From: Candidatus Rhodoluna planktonica
GTDB lineage: Bacteria; Actinomycetota; Actinomycetes; Actinomycetales; Microbacteriaceae
Length of the DNA: 64,000 nucleotides
Assembly: GCF_001854225.1 (NCBI RefSeq)
Contig: NZ_CP015208.1
Span: 124,001-188,000, forward strand
Direction of reading: 5' to 3'
The position numbers and the translations under genes were made by a program. Of the stretch, positions 42,714 through 51,132 are shown in pieces. The notes below the pieces were generated by a model. The model saw only the letters and a list, made by a program, of their open reading frames with translations. It was not told where the DNA came from and searched no databases. The first letter of the stretch is position 1. Every line of letters starts with the position of its first letter.

Positions 42714-44066
42714 ATGTCAAAGTTGCGTCTTGCAATTGTTGGTGCTGGCCCGGCCGGAATTTACGCGGCTGACCTGCTAATCAAATCGGAACTTCGCGAC
42801 TTCGAAGTTTCAATTGACCTTTTTGATTTACTGCCCGCTCCTTACGGATTGGTTCGCTACGGTGTGGCCCCCGATCATCCACGAATCAAGGGCATTATTC
42901 GAGCCCTCTACGAAGTGCTCGACCGCGGTGACATTCGCTTCTTTGGCAACGTTGAGTACGGCAAAGACATCACCCTTGAAGATTTAAAACAGCACTATAA
43001 CGCAGTGATTTTTGCCACCGGCGCCATCAAAGATGCCGACCTAAACATCCCCGGCATTGACTTGGATGGTTCTTACGGAGCCGCCGATTTCGTGAACTGG
43101 TATGACGCTCACCCTGATTTTCCGCGCCAGTGGCCACTAAACGCAAAGCAGGTTGCTGTTATCGGAAACGGAAACGTGGCACTGGACGTGGCTCGCGTCT
43201 TGGCGAAGCTGCCCGACGATATGCTCTCCACCGACATTCCGGCTCACGTCTACGAGGGTCTCAAAAATTCGCCGGTCACCGATGTGCACGTGTTCGGACG
43301 CCGCGGCCCAGCCCAGGTTAAGTTCACCCCGTTAGAGCTACGTGAGGCTTGCCACATCGAGGGAGTTGACGCCATTGTTTATGACGAAGACTTCAAATAC
43401 GACGAAGGTTCGCAGCAGGCAATCGATAGCAATAACCAAACCCGAGTGATGGTAAACACCCTCGAACAACTTCGTGAAGAAAAGCAAACGGGCGGTCAGC
43501 GCCGGTTGCACCTGCACTTTTTCTCTGCCCCGGTTGAGGTTTTGGGCGAAGATGGCAAAGTTGTCGGCCTAAAAATTGAACGCACCGAATTGGATGGCAA
43601 GGGCGGCGTAGTGCCGACCGGCGAGTTCAGAACTTTCGATGTTCAAGCCGTTTACCGAGCCGTCGGTTACTTCGGTTCGCCTCTAACCGAAATTCCATAC
43701 GACGCTAAGTCGGGTGTGATTCCAAACGACGGTGGCCGAGTGCTCGATTCTCAGGGCAAAGCCATCCCCGGTGTTTACGCAACCGGATGGATTAAGCGTG
43801 GACCAGTCGGCCTGATTGGCCACACCAAGAGCGATGCCCTAGAAACCATCGGCAACATAATTGCCGATCGTGAAACCTGGTGGCAGCCAGCTTCACCAGA
43901 AGAATCACAAATTGACAAACTGCTCAATGATCGCGGGGTAAAAGTGATTGACTGGGCAGGTTGGTTGAAAGTTGATGCCAAAGAACGCGAACTTGGTGAA
44001 ACCGAGGGTCGCGAACGCATAAAGTTATTCGACCGACAAGATTTCGAAACAACCGCGAAGGGCTAA
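42714..44066 (+). CDS. FAD-dependent ferredoxin-NADP+ reductase (FprA-like)
   Basis: A 450-residue flavoprotein of the adrenodoxin-reductase type. The FAD motif is LAIVGAGPAGIYAADLL, then LVRYGVAPDHPRIKGII. The NADP motif is VAVIGNGNVALDVARVL, followed by FGRRGPAQVKFTPLELRE and the late YATGWIKRGPVGLIGHTKSDA. It moves electrons between NADPH and ferredoxin. A strong AAAGGA precedes the ATG. It lies 12 bases after the prenyl synthase and 3 bases before the alpha-galactosidase. Confidence 0.92.
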   Translation: MSKLRLAIVGAGPAGIYAADLLIKSELRDFEVSIDLFDLLPAPYGLVRYGVAPDHPRIKGIIRALYEVLDRGDIRFFGNVEYGKDITLEDLKQHYNAVIFATGAIKDADLNIPGIDLDGSYGAADFVNWYDAHPDFPRQWPLNAKQVAVIGNGNVALDVARVLAKLPDDMLSTDIPAHVYEGLKNSPVTDVHVFGRRGPAQVKFTPLELREACHIEGVDAIVYDEDFKYDEGSQQAIDSNNQTRVMVNTLEQLREEKQTGGQRRLHLHFFSAPVEVLGEDGKVVGLKIERTELDGKGGVVPTGEFRTFDVQAVYRAVGYFGSPLTEIPYDAKSGVIPNDGGRVLDSQGKAIPGVYATGWIKRGPVGLIGHTKSDALETIGNIIADRETWWQPASPEESQIDKLLNDRGVKVIDWAGWLKVDAKERELGETEGRERIKLFDRQDFETTAKG

Positions 44067-44069
44067 TAA

Positions 44070-46187
44070 ATGTCGCAAAACCTCATCGAGACTTTGATTC
44101 ACCTGAAAGCAGATGGGGTTTCGGTAGTCATCGACACCTCGGCTAACACTCCTGCGGTTCTGTACTGGGGTTCAGCCATCACCAACCCAGGCGACATCGT
44201 TCAGGCGCAGCTTGAGCCAACTCCGCACTGCGACTTTGATCACCCAGAGACAATCGGTATTTGGCGCGAAAATGCTCGAGGTTTTATTGGTGAGCCGGCA
44301 TTGGTGGGTTCAAGAGTTGGTCGTGACTTCAGTCATAAATTCAATTTGGTTCGCACCGAGCAGCACGGCAACTCGGTTACATTCACCTCGGTTGACGCAG
44401 CTGCTGAACTAGAGGTAAGCGCCAAATTTGTTCTTGAACCGCAGGGTGTTCTAAAGGTCTCGCAAAAAGTCACCAACCTCGGCCTTACCGAATTCATGGT
44501 CAATGCTTTGACTGCCTACCTGCCGGTTCCTGATTACACCAGCGAGATTCTTGATTTTCACGGCCGCTGGATGAATGAGCGCCAACCTCAGACTTTGCCT
44601 ATCAACGTCGGTACTTGGGTTCGCGAGGGCCGCGAGGGTCGAAGTGGCCACGACTACACGATCGTTCAGTTCGCTATGCCAAACGGAACCACTTTCGAGC
44701 GCGGAGAAGTCTGGGGTTTGAGTCTGGCCTGGTCGGGTAACAACCGCCACATCGTTGAGCGCACCGCAATCGGCCGAACTTTCTTAGGCACCGGTGAATT
44801 GCTGTTGCCAAGCGAAGTTGTATTGAGTAGCGGTGAAAGCTATGAAGCGCCCGAGGTTGTAGCGTTCTATTCCGCAAACGGAATTGATGGCGTATCAGAC
44901 CGTGCTTACCGAATGTTCCGCTCGCGCGCTAAACACCCCACAAATGTTCGCCCACGCCCGCTGACCCTGAATGTTTGGGAAGCCGTTTACTTTGATCACA
45001 ACATTGAAAAACTGTCGGCACTCGCCGAAGCAGCAGCCGAGATCGGCGTTGAGCGTTTTGTCTTAGATGACGGTTGGTTCGGCGCTCGCCGAAACGACCA
45101 TGCCGGGCTTGGCGACTGGGTGGTTAGCAAAGACGTTTGGCCAAATGGCCTCAGCCCGATTGTCGACAAAGTTAAATCTTTGGGCATGGAATTTGGGCTT
45201 TGGTTCGAGGGTGAAATGGTCAACCCCAACAGTGATCTTTACCGAGCACACCCAGAGTGGATTTTGCACGCGGGAGATCGCGTTCCACCTACCAACCGCA
45301 ACCAGCTGGTGCTTGACCTGGCCCACGAAGGGGCTTACCAGCACGTTTTCAACCAGGTCAACGCAATCCTGAGCGAATACGATATCGCCTATATCAAGTG
45401 GGATCACAACCGCACTTTGAGCGAACCGGCGCACTTTGGCCAGGCTGCGGTTCGACGCCAAGCACAAGCCATCTACCGCATGTTCGACGAGCTGAAGGCT
45501 GCTCATCCTGGTCTAGAAATTGAAAGTTGCGCCTCGGGCGGTGGTCGAATCGACCTGGGCATGATCGAGCACGCCGACCGATTCTGGACTTCTGACAACA
45601 ACGATGCACTCGAGCGTCAGAGTATCAATCGCTATACCTCGATCGTGATTCCACCAGAAATGCTGGGCACCCACATTGGTCCGGTGAAGGCACATTCAAC
45701 CGGACGCACTCACACCAACACCTTTAGGGCTGTTACTGCGCTTTGGGGTCACGCCGGTCTCGAATGGGATCTCACCGAAGCAAATGCTGAGGAGCGGGCT
45801 TTCTTGAAGAGCTGGGTTGATTTCTACAAAGAGAAACGCTCAATGCTGCACACCGGTCGCGTAGTTCGCGCCGATCAGAGCGAGCCAAATGCCTGGGTCC
45901 ACGGCGTGGTTAGTCAAGACCAGTCCGAAGGTCTTTACATGTTGGCACAACTTCGACCAAGTCTTTACAGCCGTCCGGCAAACATCAGACTGGCCGGTCT
46001 TGACCCGAACGCCGATTACCTGGTCCGTCTAATTGAGCCTGCTGGCCCTGCCGTAGCGATGCAGATTTTGCCACCGAAGTGGTACGACGGTGTTCGAATG
46101 AGCGGTGACCTGTTGGCTAAATTGGGTCTTCGTGCGCCGGTACTTCGCCCAGAGCAGGCAATGCTGATTGAGGCCAAGCGCATCTAA
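44070..46187 (+). CDS. Alpha-galactosidase, glycoside hydrolase family 36
   Basis: A 705-residue enzyme without a signal peptide, so it is cytoplasmic. The N-terminal beta-sandwich leads to a TIM barrel with LNVWEAVYFDHN and FVLDDGWFGARR. The likely nucleophile is Asp445 in YIKWDHNR, with the CASGGGRIDLGM signature, and the likely acid/base is Asp509 in WTSDNNDA. It cleaves terminal alpha-galactose from melibiose/raffinose-type sugars. It is only 3 bases after the reductase gene and is coupled to a carrier (TAATG). Confidence 0.95.
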   Translation: MSQNLIETLIHLKADGVSVVIDTSANTPAVLYWGSAITNPGDIVQAQLEPTPHCDFDHPETIGIWRENARGFIGEPALVGSRVGRDFSHKFNLVRTEQHGNSVTFTSVDAAAELEVSAKFVLEPQGVLKVSQKVTNLGLTEFMVNALTAYLPVPDYTSEILDFHGRWMNERQPQTLPINVGTWVREGREGRSGHDYTIVQFAMPNGTTFERGEVWGLSLAWSGNNRHIVERTAIGRTFLGTGELLLPSEVVLSSGESYEAPEVVAFYSANGIDGVSDRAYRMFRSRAKHPTNVRPRPLTLNVWEAVYFDHNIEKLSALAEAAAEIGVERFVLDDGWFGARRNDHAGLGDWVVSKDVWPNGLSPIVDKVKSLGMEFGLWFEGEMVNPNSDLYRAHPEWILHAGDRVPPTNRNQLVLDLAHEGAYQHVFNQVNAILSEYDIAYIKWDHNRTLSEPAHFGQAAVRRQAQAIYRMFDELKAAHPGLEIESCASGGGRIDLGMIEHADRFWTSDNNDALERQSINRYTSIVIPPEMLGTHIGPVKAHSTGRTHTNTFRAVTALWGHAGLEWDLTEANAEERAFLKSWVDFYKEKRSMLHTGRVVRADQSEPNAWVHGVVSQDQSEGLYMLAQLRPSLYSRPANIRLAGLDPNADYLVRLIEPAGPAVAMQILPPKWYDGVRMSGDLLAKLGLRAPVLRPEQAMLIEAKRI

Positions 46188-47446
46188 TGGCAACAATGAC
46201 TTCGCAGCGCGCCAAGCAGGTGCAGTTTGCTCTGATGGCGGTTTTCTTTACCCAGGGAATTTTGGGCACGGCCATGATTCCTCGTGTTCCTGACCTGATT
46301 GAACGGCTTGATGTTTCGTTTGCTGCGTGGGGAACAATTCTGGGTTTGGCAGGCCTCGGCTCGCTGCTTGGTCTTTCAGTATCAAACCGAATCATTACTC
46401 GCTTCGGTTCGCGCAATGTAATTCGAGTTACCTCGGTAATTCTTTCGCTAATGCTCATCAGCTATGCCTGGACCGAAAATCCAATCGTCTTTTTTGCGCT
46501 ATTTTTTGTGAACAACTTTGCCGGTGGATTTTTCAATATTGCGGTGAACGCACAAACTGTGGTGCTTCAAAAAATTATGAACAAACCAATCATCGGGCGC
46601 TTTCACGCGTCGTGGTCGGTTGGTGCCACAATTACCGCCGCTGTCAGCGGTGTACTTGCAGCTACCACTGAGCTCTGGGTGCACTTTCTCATCCTCGGCG
46701 GCGTCGCACTAATTTCTTACCTATTTTTTGGCCGCCTTATTCTTGGCGAGCACGAGGATGAAAAACACACCTCGGCAAAACACGGTAAAAAAATTCCGTT
46801 CTTCAAATCACCACCGCAGGTTTGGCTTTTGGCCGCGGGGCTCTTCACCGGGGTCTTTGCCGAGGTTGCCCTGATTGACTGGTCGGCAATTTTGGCTCGC
46901 GACGGGTTCTTGCTCGGTCCCGCTATTGCGTCGATTCCGTACACGGTTTTTGCCGGGGCAATGATTGTGGGGCGATTGTCGATAGATCGACTGACCCGCG
47001 TGTACCACATTTCTACACTGGCTTACTGGGGTGGAATTATCGGCGGCAGTTCACTGCTACTAGGTGTTTTTGCTGCCGCAAACATTGGTCAAAGCAACCC
47101 GTATTTGGCTATGTTAACTGCGTCATTCTTCTTTGCAATTGCCGGTCTGGGCACGGCACCGATGGTGCCATCCTTCTTTAGTGGCGCGGGGCACGTCAGA
47201 GGCCTGACTACTGCACAGACTATGGCCCGCATGAGTTTGGTAAGCCAGGTGACAATGTTGGTCGCCAAAATTGGAATGGGTGCTGCGGTCGAGGCCGCCA
47301 CCATTGTCTTCGCCTTCATCATTCCGGCCGGCATGCTAATCACCGCAGGAATTTTGGCAGGATTTGTGGTCAGAAACTCAAAGCGCAGTGAGGCCGTGGC
47401 CAATGCGTTTCCGCCAACAGGGCCAATCACGACAATCTCCGACTAA
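46187..47446 (+). CDS. MFS transporter linked to alpha-galactosidase
   Basis: A 419-residue, 12-helix carrier with FFTQGILGTAMIPRVPDLIERLDVS at the start and a loop-2 motif SNRIITRFGSRNVIRV. It resembles the YbjJ/FucP-like MFS group rather than classic sugar permeases. Its overlap with the galactosidase suggests sugar uptake or export of the product; that is inference. A central cytoplasmic loop holds EHEDEKHTSAKHGKK. Confidence 0.82.
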   Translation: MATMTSQRAKQVQFALMAVFFTQGILGTAMIPRVPDLIERLDVSFAAWGTILGLAGLGSLLGLSVSNRIITRFGSRNVIRVTSVILSLMLISYAWTENPIVFFALFFVNNFAGGFFNIAVNAQTVVLQKIMNKPIIGRFHASWSVGATITAAVSGVLAATTELWVHFLILGGVALISYLFFGRLILGEHEDEKHTSAKHGKKIPFFKSPPQVWLLAAGLFTGVFAEVALIDWSAILARDGFLLGPAIASIPYTVFAGAMIVGRLSIDRLTRVYHISTLAYWGGIIGGSSLLLGVFAAANIGQSNPYLAMLTASFFFAIAGLGTAPMVPSFFSGAGHVRGLTTAQTMARMSLVSQVTMLVAKIGMGAAVEAATIVFAFIIPAGMLITAGILAGFVVRNSKRSEAVANAFPPTGPITTISD

Positions 47447-47482
47447 TCGCATCAGCCGTCGGTTGATTGTCTTGATTAACGA

Positions 47483-47971
47483 CTAGCGGAAGTTTACGAA
47501 CTGCAGGTCTACCTCAAGATCTTTGCCCTTTAGCAAGGCAATGGTTTCTTGAAGGTCGTCGCGACTTTTACTCTGCACTCGAAGCTCATCGCCCTGAATC
47601 TGGGCCTTCACTGATTTTGGTGCTTCCTCGCGGATAATCTTTGAGATCTTTTTCGCCTGATCTTGCTCGATGCCCTGCTTCAGGCTGGCTTCAATTCGAT
47701 ATTCTTTACCGGAAGCGAAAGGCTTACCCGCATCGAGGCTCTTAAGCGAGATTCCGCGTTTGACCAGTTTTGACTGAAAAACATCGAGGATGGCGTTCAC
47801 GCGATCATCGCTGTTTGCCTTCATCAAAACCTTTTCACCGCTCCACTCAATTGAAGCGTCGGTTCCTTTGAAGTCATAGCGTTGCTCTATTTCTTTCTGA
47901 GCCATGGTCAAGGCGTTAGACGCCTCCATTTTGTCTACTTTGCTTACGATGTCGAACGATGAATCAGCCAT
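47483..47971 (-). CDS. yajQ: YajQ-family nucleotide-binding protein
   Basis: A 162-residue protein made of two ferredoxin-like folds: SSFDIVSKVDKMEASNAL at the start, EQRYDFKGTDASIEW, and ISKIIREEAPKSVKAQIQGDELRV near the end, all highly characteristic. YajQ homologues bind cyclic di-GMP or nucleic acid in some bacteria; the role here is unknown. The ATG has TAAACT 6 bases upstream. Confidence 0.93.
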   Translation of the reverse strand: MADSSFDIVSKVDKMEASNALTMAQKEIEQRYDFKGTDASIEWSGEKVLMKANSDDRVNAILDVFQSKLVKRGISLKSLDAGKPFASGKEYRIEASLKQGIEQDQAKKISKIIREEAPKSVKAQIQGDELRVQSKSRDDLQETIALLKGKDLEVDLQFVNFR

Positions 47972-47983
47972 GAGACGAGTTTA
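47972..47983 (-). promoter_or_regulatory. Leaderless -10 box of yajQ
   Basis: On the minus strand TAAACT (47983 to 47978), CGTCTC, then the ATG. Confidence 0.55.
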
Positions 47984-47992
47984 ACCTTTCGT

Positions 47993-49021
47993 TTAGTTGG
48001 CGCGAACGCGGGCGGTGGAAGATCGAACAATCAGCTGAAGCGGCAAAATGTGCTCTTCTTCGAAGTTGGTCATCGCGTTCGGATCATCAGATTGCAGAAT
48101 CTCGAGTAGGGCCTTTGCAGCTTGCGCGGCCTGACCGGGAACATCCTGTGAGACCGTAGTGAGACCGTAAAACTCGGCAAGTTCGTGATTGTCAATTCCG
48201 ACAATTGAAATATCTTCAGGCACGCGAAGCCCAAGATCTCGCGCAGCCATGATCGCCCCGAAGGCAACCTCATCGGCTGCGCAGAAAATGGCAGAAGGTG
48301 AGTTTCTTGGGTCTCCCAAGAATTGCTTGGCCAGATGATAGCCGTGCGCGATATCAAAGTTTGATTCACCAAACCAAGCTGAGTTGATTTCCAGATTTGC
48401 CGCGTTCATGGCATCCTCGTAGCCCATACGACGCTGCACCGGCTGGGCAAATTCAGTGTCATCAATTGGGCTTGCCGTAATAATTCCAATTCGGGTGTGG
48501 CCCAGAGAAATTAGATGTTCGGTTGCAAGGCGACCAGCTTCTTGATCGTCAATCGAGAAAGAGCGAGCTCCCGGAATTGGACCACCAACACCAACAATCG
48601 GTTTGCCAACCTGATTGAGACGTTCAAGTTCTCTGCTGCTGGGGCGCACAGCAATGGTTAGAACCGCATCAACCCGCTTGCGCAGCAGCAGGTCGTTGAA
48701 GATTCGTTCACGCTGCTCTTTACCGCTGCTCAGCGTATACAGGGTTGCGTCAAAGCCGGCATTGACCAGTTCGGTCTGGATGGTGGCCACCATGGTTGAA
48801 AAAAACCAGGTAGTGATTTTGGGCAGCACAATTCCGACATTTTGATTTCGGCCGGTAGCCAAACTGTAGGCGTTATGCGACGGAACGTAGCCAAGTTCGG
48901 CGGCGGCCTTAAGCACTCGCTGCTTAGCGCGATCAGATACGTGCTCTTTGCCGCTGAGTGCGCGGGAGACGGTTGCAGTAGAAACTCCTGCAAGTTTTGC
49001 AACTTCACCGATTCCGGCCAT
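47993..49021 (-). CDS. LacI-family transcriptional regulator
   Basis: A 342-residue repressor. The N-terminal DNA-binding domain is VAKLAGVSTATVSRALSGK followed by the hinge HNAYSLATGR. The remainder is a periplasmic-binding-protein-like sensor with VGGPIPGARSFSIDD, IGIITASPIDD and SIVGIDNHELAEF. LacI regulators usually sense sugars. The nearby alpha-galactosidase and GH13 genes are the obvious candidate targets, but no direct evidence is visible. AGGA lies 5 bases before the ATG. Confidence 0.92.
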   Translation of the reverse strand: MAGIGEVAKLAGVSTATVSRALSGKEHVSDRAKQRVLKAAAELGYVPSHNAYSLATGRNQNVGIVLPKITTWFFSTMVATIQTELVNAGFDATLYTLSSGKEQRERIFNDLLLRKRVDAVLTIAVRPSSRELERLNQVGKPIVGVGGPIPGARSFSIDDQEAGRLATEHLISLGHTRIGIITASPIDDTEFAQPVQRRMGYEDAMNAANLEINSAWFGESNFDIAHGYHLAKQFLGDPRNSPSAIFCAADEVAFGAIMAARDLGLRVPEDISIVGIDNHELAEFYGLTTVSQDVPGQAAQAAKALLEILQSDDPNAMTNFEEEHILPLQLIVRSSTARVRAN

Positions 49022-49063
49022 GTAAATCCTGTAAATATTGAGGGCTGGACTGTAATTTTTACA
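49021..49063. promoter_or_regulatory. Candidate LacI operator cluster
   Basis: TGTAAA occurs at 49021-49026 and 49030-49035, and a palindrome TGTAA-TTT-TTACA lies at 49051-49063, all immediately upstream of the LacI start. The repeated half sites suggest autoregulation. Confidence 0.4.
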
Positions 49064-49140
49064 TTCCTATGGCCTAAATCTATCCCGAATTACGCTTTTT
49101 GCAATTTTCAGATAAACTCAACGAGCACCCAAAGTGCAGC

Positions 49141-49222
49141 GGCTAGTTACCCAAGCGGCCAAAGGGATCTGACTGTAAATCAGCCGGCACAGCCTTCGGG
49201 GGTTCGAATCCCTCACTAGCCA
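49141..49222 (+). tRNA. tRNA-Tyr (GTA)
   Basis: An 82-base class II tRNA with a long variable arm (CCGGCACAGCCTTCGG region). The acceptor GGCTAGT pairs with ACTAGCC and the discriminator is A. The anticodon loop CTGTAAA gives GTA, and the T arm is GGGTTCGAATCCC. A TAAACT box lies ~20 bases upstream. CCA is not encoded. Confidence 0.95.
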
Positions 49223-49226
49223 CGAA

Positions 49227-49254
49227 AACCCACTCCTCCACGAGTGGGTTTTTT
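49227..49254 (+). terminator. Intrinsic terminator after tRNA-Tyr
   Basis: The AACCCACTC (49227-49235) and GAGTGGGTT (49242-49250) 9-bp stem has a 6-base loop and is followed by a T run. Confidence 0.88.
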
Positions 49255-49280
49255 ACTACTGAGACCATTGAGGTAATTGC

Positions 49281-50528
49281 GTGAACTCTAACCAATCAAG
49301 TACCAGCTGGAAGAAGTCGGTTGCGGTTTTTCTTAGTGGTCAGACCATCTCGATGTTCGGTTCAATGCTGGTGCAATACGCAATCTTTTGGCACCTCACG
49401 CTCGAGACTAAGTCGGGCTCAGTTCTCGCCTTGGCGGCAATTTTTGGATTCTTGCCGCAGGCTTTGGTCTCAATCTTTGCCGGAGTCTGGGCTGACCGGG
49501 TCAACCGCAAGTTGATGATTATTGTCGCCGACTCTGCAATCGCCCTGTCCACTTTGGGGTTGGCCCTTTTGATGATGTCTGGGGTCGACGATCTTTGGTT
49601 GATCTTTTTGGTGATGGCCGTCCGCTCGGTCGGTGCCGGGTTTCAAATGCCGGCAATCTCGGCACTCTTGCCACAGATCGTACCTACCGAGCAGCTCATG
49701 CGTGTAAATGGAATCAACAGCAGCGTGCAGTCTTCACTTACTCTGCTGGCGCCCGTTGCAGCGGCCGGCGTCTACGCGTCCATGTCCCTGGTTGGCGTGC
49801 TTTTCATCGATGTTTTCACTGCGATCATCGGTTTGGCGTTGCTGATGACGGTCACGGTGCCGACTCTCGAGCGAGTAAAGAGTGCCGAGAAGCCCAAATA
49901 CTTCGCAGATTTGAAAGAGGGCATCAGCTACATTTTCAGCCACGATTTGGTGCGTTGGGTGATGGCAATTTTCGGAATTGTTTTCCTATTGGTTGTTGCC
50001 CCGTCGAATCTTTCACCGTTGATGCTGGTTCGAAACTTCGGCTCTGAAGTCTGGATGCTGACAGTCTTAGAACTTTCCTTCGGCCTAGGTATGGTCTTGG
50101 GTGGCGCTGCAATGGCCGTGTTAGCTTCAAAACTTGACCGGCTAAACACGATTATTGCCACATCGATTGCCTTCGGCTTTATGGCGATTGTCATGGGTCT
50201 GACCACCAACCTGATTTTCTTCTACACTCTGTTTTTCTTTATCGGGCTAGCCGTGCCGGCGTTCTCGACTTCGGCGATGACGCTGCTGCAAGAGACCGTC
50301 GAACCAGAGCGACACGGCCGTGTTTTCGGTTTTGTTGGGATTGTGATGTCGGTTGCTATGCCACTCGGTATGGCTGTCCTCGGTCCGTTAGCGGATGTGG
50401 TTTCGGTTGAGATTTTGCTTATCGTCACCGGAGCTGTCACGGTGATCATTGCGGTTGTCGCAGTTCTGCTACCGGCAGGAAAGCGGGCCATTAGAGCGGC
50501 CCACGCCTCCACCCGGTCCGTTGAATAA
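49281..50528 (+). CDS. MFS exporter, DHA3/macrolide-efflux type
   Basis: A 415-residue, 12-helix carrier with FLSGQTISMFGSMLVQYAIFW, the loop-2 motif GVWADRVNRKLMIIV and FQMPAISALLPQIVP, all resembling Mef/TetV-like DHA3 efflux proteins. The substrate is unknown. The GTG is preceded by GAGGTAATTGC. It is convergent with the MarR gene and is part of the block between tRNA-Tyr and tRNA-Thr. Confidence 0.85.
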   Translation: MNSNQSSTSWKKSVAVFLSGQTISMFGSMLVQYAIFWHLTLETKSGSVLALAAIFGFLPQALVSIFAGVWADRVNRKLMIIVADSAIALSTLGLALLMMSGVDDLWLIFLVMAVRSVGAGFQMPAISALLPQIVPTEQLMRVNGINSSVQSSLTLLAPVAAAGVYASMSLVGVLFIDVFTAIIGLALLMTVTVPTLERVKSAEKPKYFADLKEGISYIFSHDLVRWVMAIFGIVFLLVVAPSNLSPLMLVRNFGSEVWMLTVLELSFGLGMVLGGAAMAVLASKLDRLNTIIATSIAFGFMAIVMGLTTNLIFFYTLFFFIGLAVPAFSTSAMTLLQETVEPERHGRVFGFVGIVMSVAMPLGMAVLGPLADVVSVEILLIVTGAVTVIIAVVAVLLPAGKRAIRAAHASTRSVE

Positions 50529-50554
50529 GGCGAAAATTTTCTGCACCTAAGTTT

Positions 50555-51025
50555 TTAGGGTGTTGGCTGCGAATTGTTCTGATAGACAGCCAGCATTCGC
50601 TCCAAATATCGTTCGACAGCCGCCTGCTCTTTTTTCGACATCTGGGCGAGCTCGGCTTCGCTTGCCACAATCAGCGGGCTGATGTGTTTCCAAGCTTCAG
50701 AGACAGATTTTGGGTTTGGTACGACTATTACCCCACGCCGGTCATTAGGGTTTGGTTTTCTGGTGACGTGGCCAACAGCAACCAACCGATCGATCATCAC
50801 GGTTGCCGAGCCCGGGCTTACGCCGACCGCTTTCGCCAATTCACCGGCTGTCATCGGGCCATTTTCGATTAGTTGTTGCATCGCCTCAAAGTCGGTGCGA
50901 TTCACATCGAGATGTTCGCCAACTATGCGCGAGTAATCTGCGCTGTGCTCAATGACCTCGCGCAAAAGCCTCGTGGCCGGTTTGGCCTCGAAAGCGAAAT
51001 CTGACTGCGCGGGAATTTTCTTCAT
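50555..51025 (-). CDS. MarR-family regulator
   Basis: A 156-residue winged-helix protein. The DNA-binding region is MTAGELAKAVGVSPGSATVMIDRLVAVGHV followed by the wing RKPNPNDRRGVIVV. It is divergent from the MMPL exporter, the usual arrangement for a MarR repressor of an efflux gene. A TAAAAT box lies 8 bases before the ATG, so its message has at most a very short leader. Confidence 0.88.
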   Translation of the reverse strand: MKKIPAQSDFAFEAKPATRLLREVIEHSADYSRIVGEHLDVNRTDFEAMQQLIENGPMTAGELAKAVGVSPGSATVMIDRLVAVGHVTRKPNPNDRRGVIVVPNPKSVSEAWKHISPLIVASEAELAQMSKKEQAAVERYLERMLAVYQNNSQPTP

Positions 51026-51052
51026 CCTGATTTATTTTAGTTATAAAGAATT

Positions 51053-51111
51053 TTGCTTTTCAAACTATTTTCAATAGAGTCAGAGGCACTGGAAATTCAA
51101 GATTTGATTTC
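51053..51111 (+). promoter_or_regulatory. MMPL promoter with candidate MarR operator
   Basis: TTGCTT (51053-51058), a 16-base spacer and TAGAGT (51075-51080) form a promoter. A 20-bp imperfect inverted repeat with GAAAT / ATTTC ends (51092-51111) lies just past the expected start site, where a bound repressor would block transcription. A TTTTCAA direct repeat with 11-base period overlaps the spacer. Confidence 0.45.
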
Positions 51112-51132
51112 TGATTTCATCTAGGGGAGTTT

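Noticed and set aside
49141-49222. tRNA-Tyr as an integration site with att repeats
   Set aside because: I looked for a copy of the tRNA 3' end further downstream and saw none, and there is no integrase.
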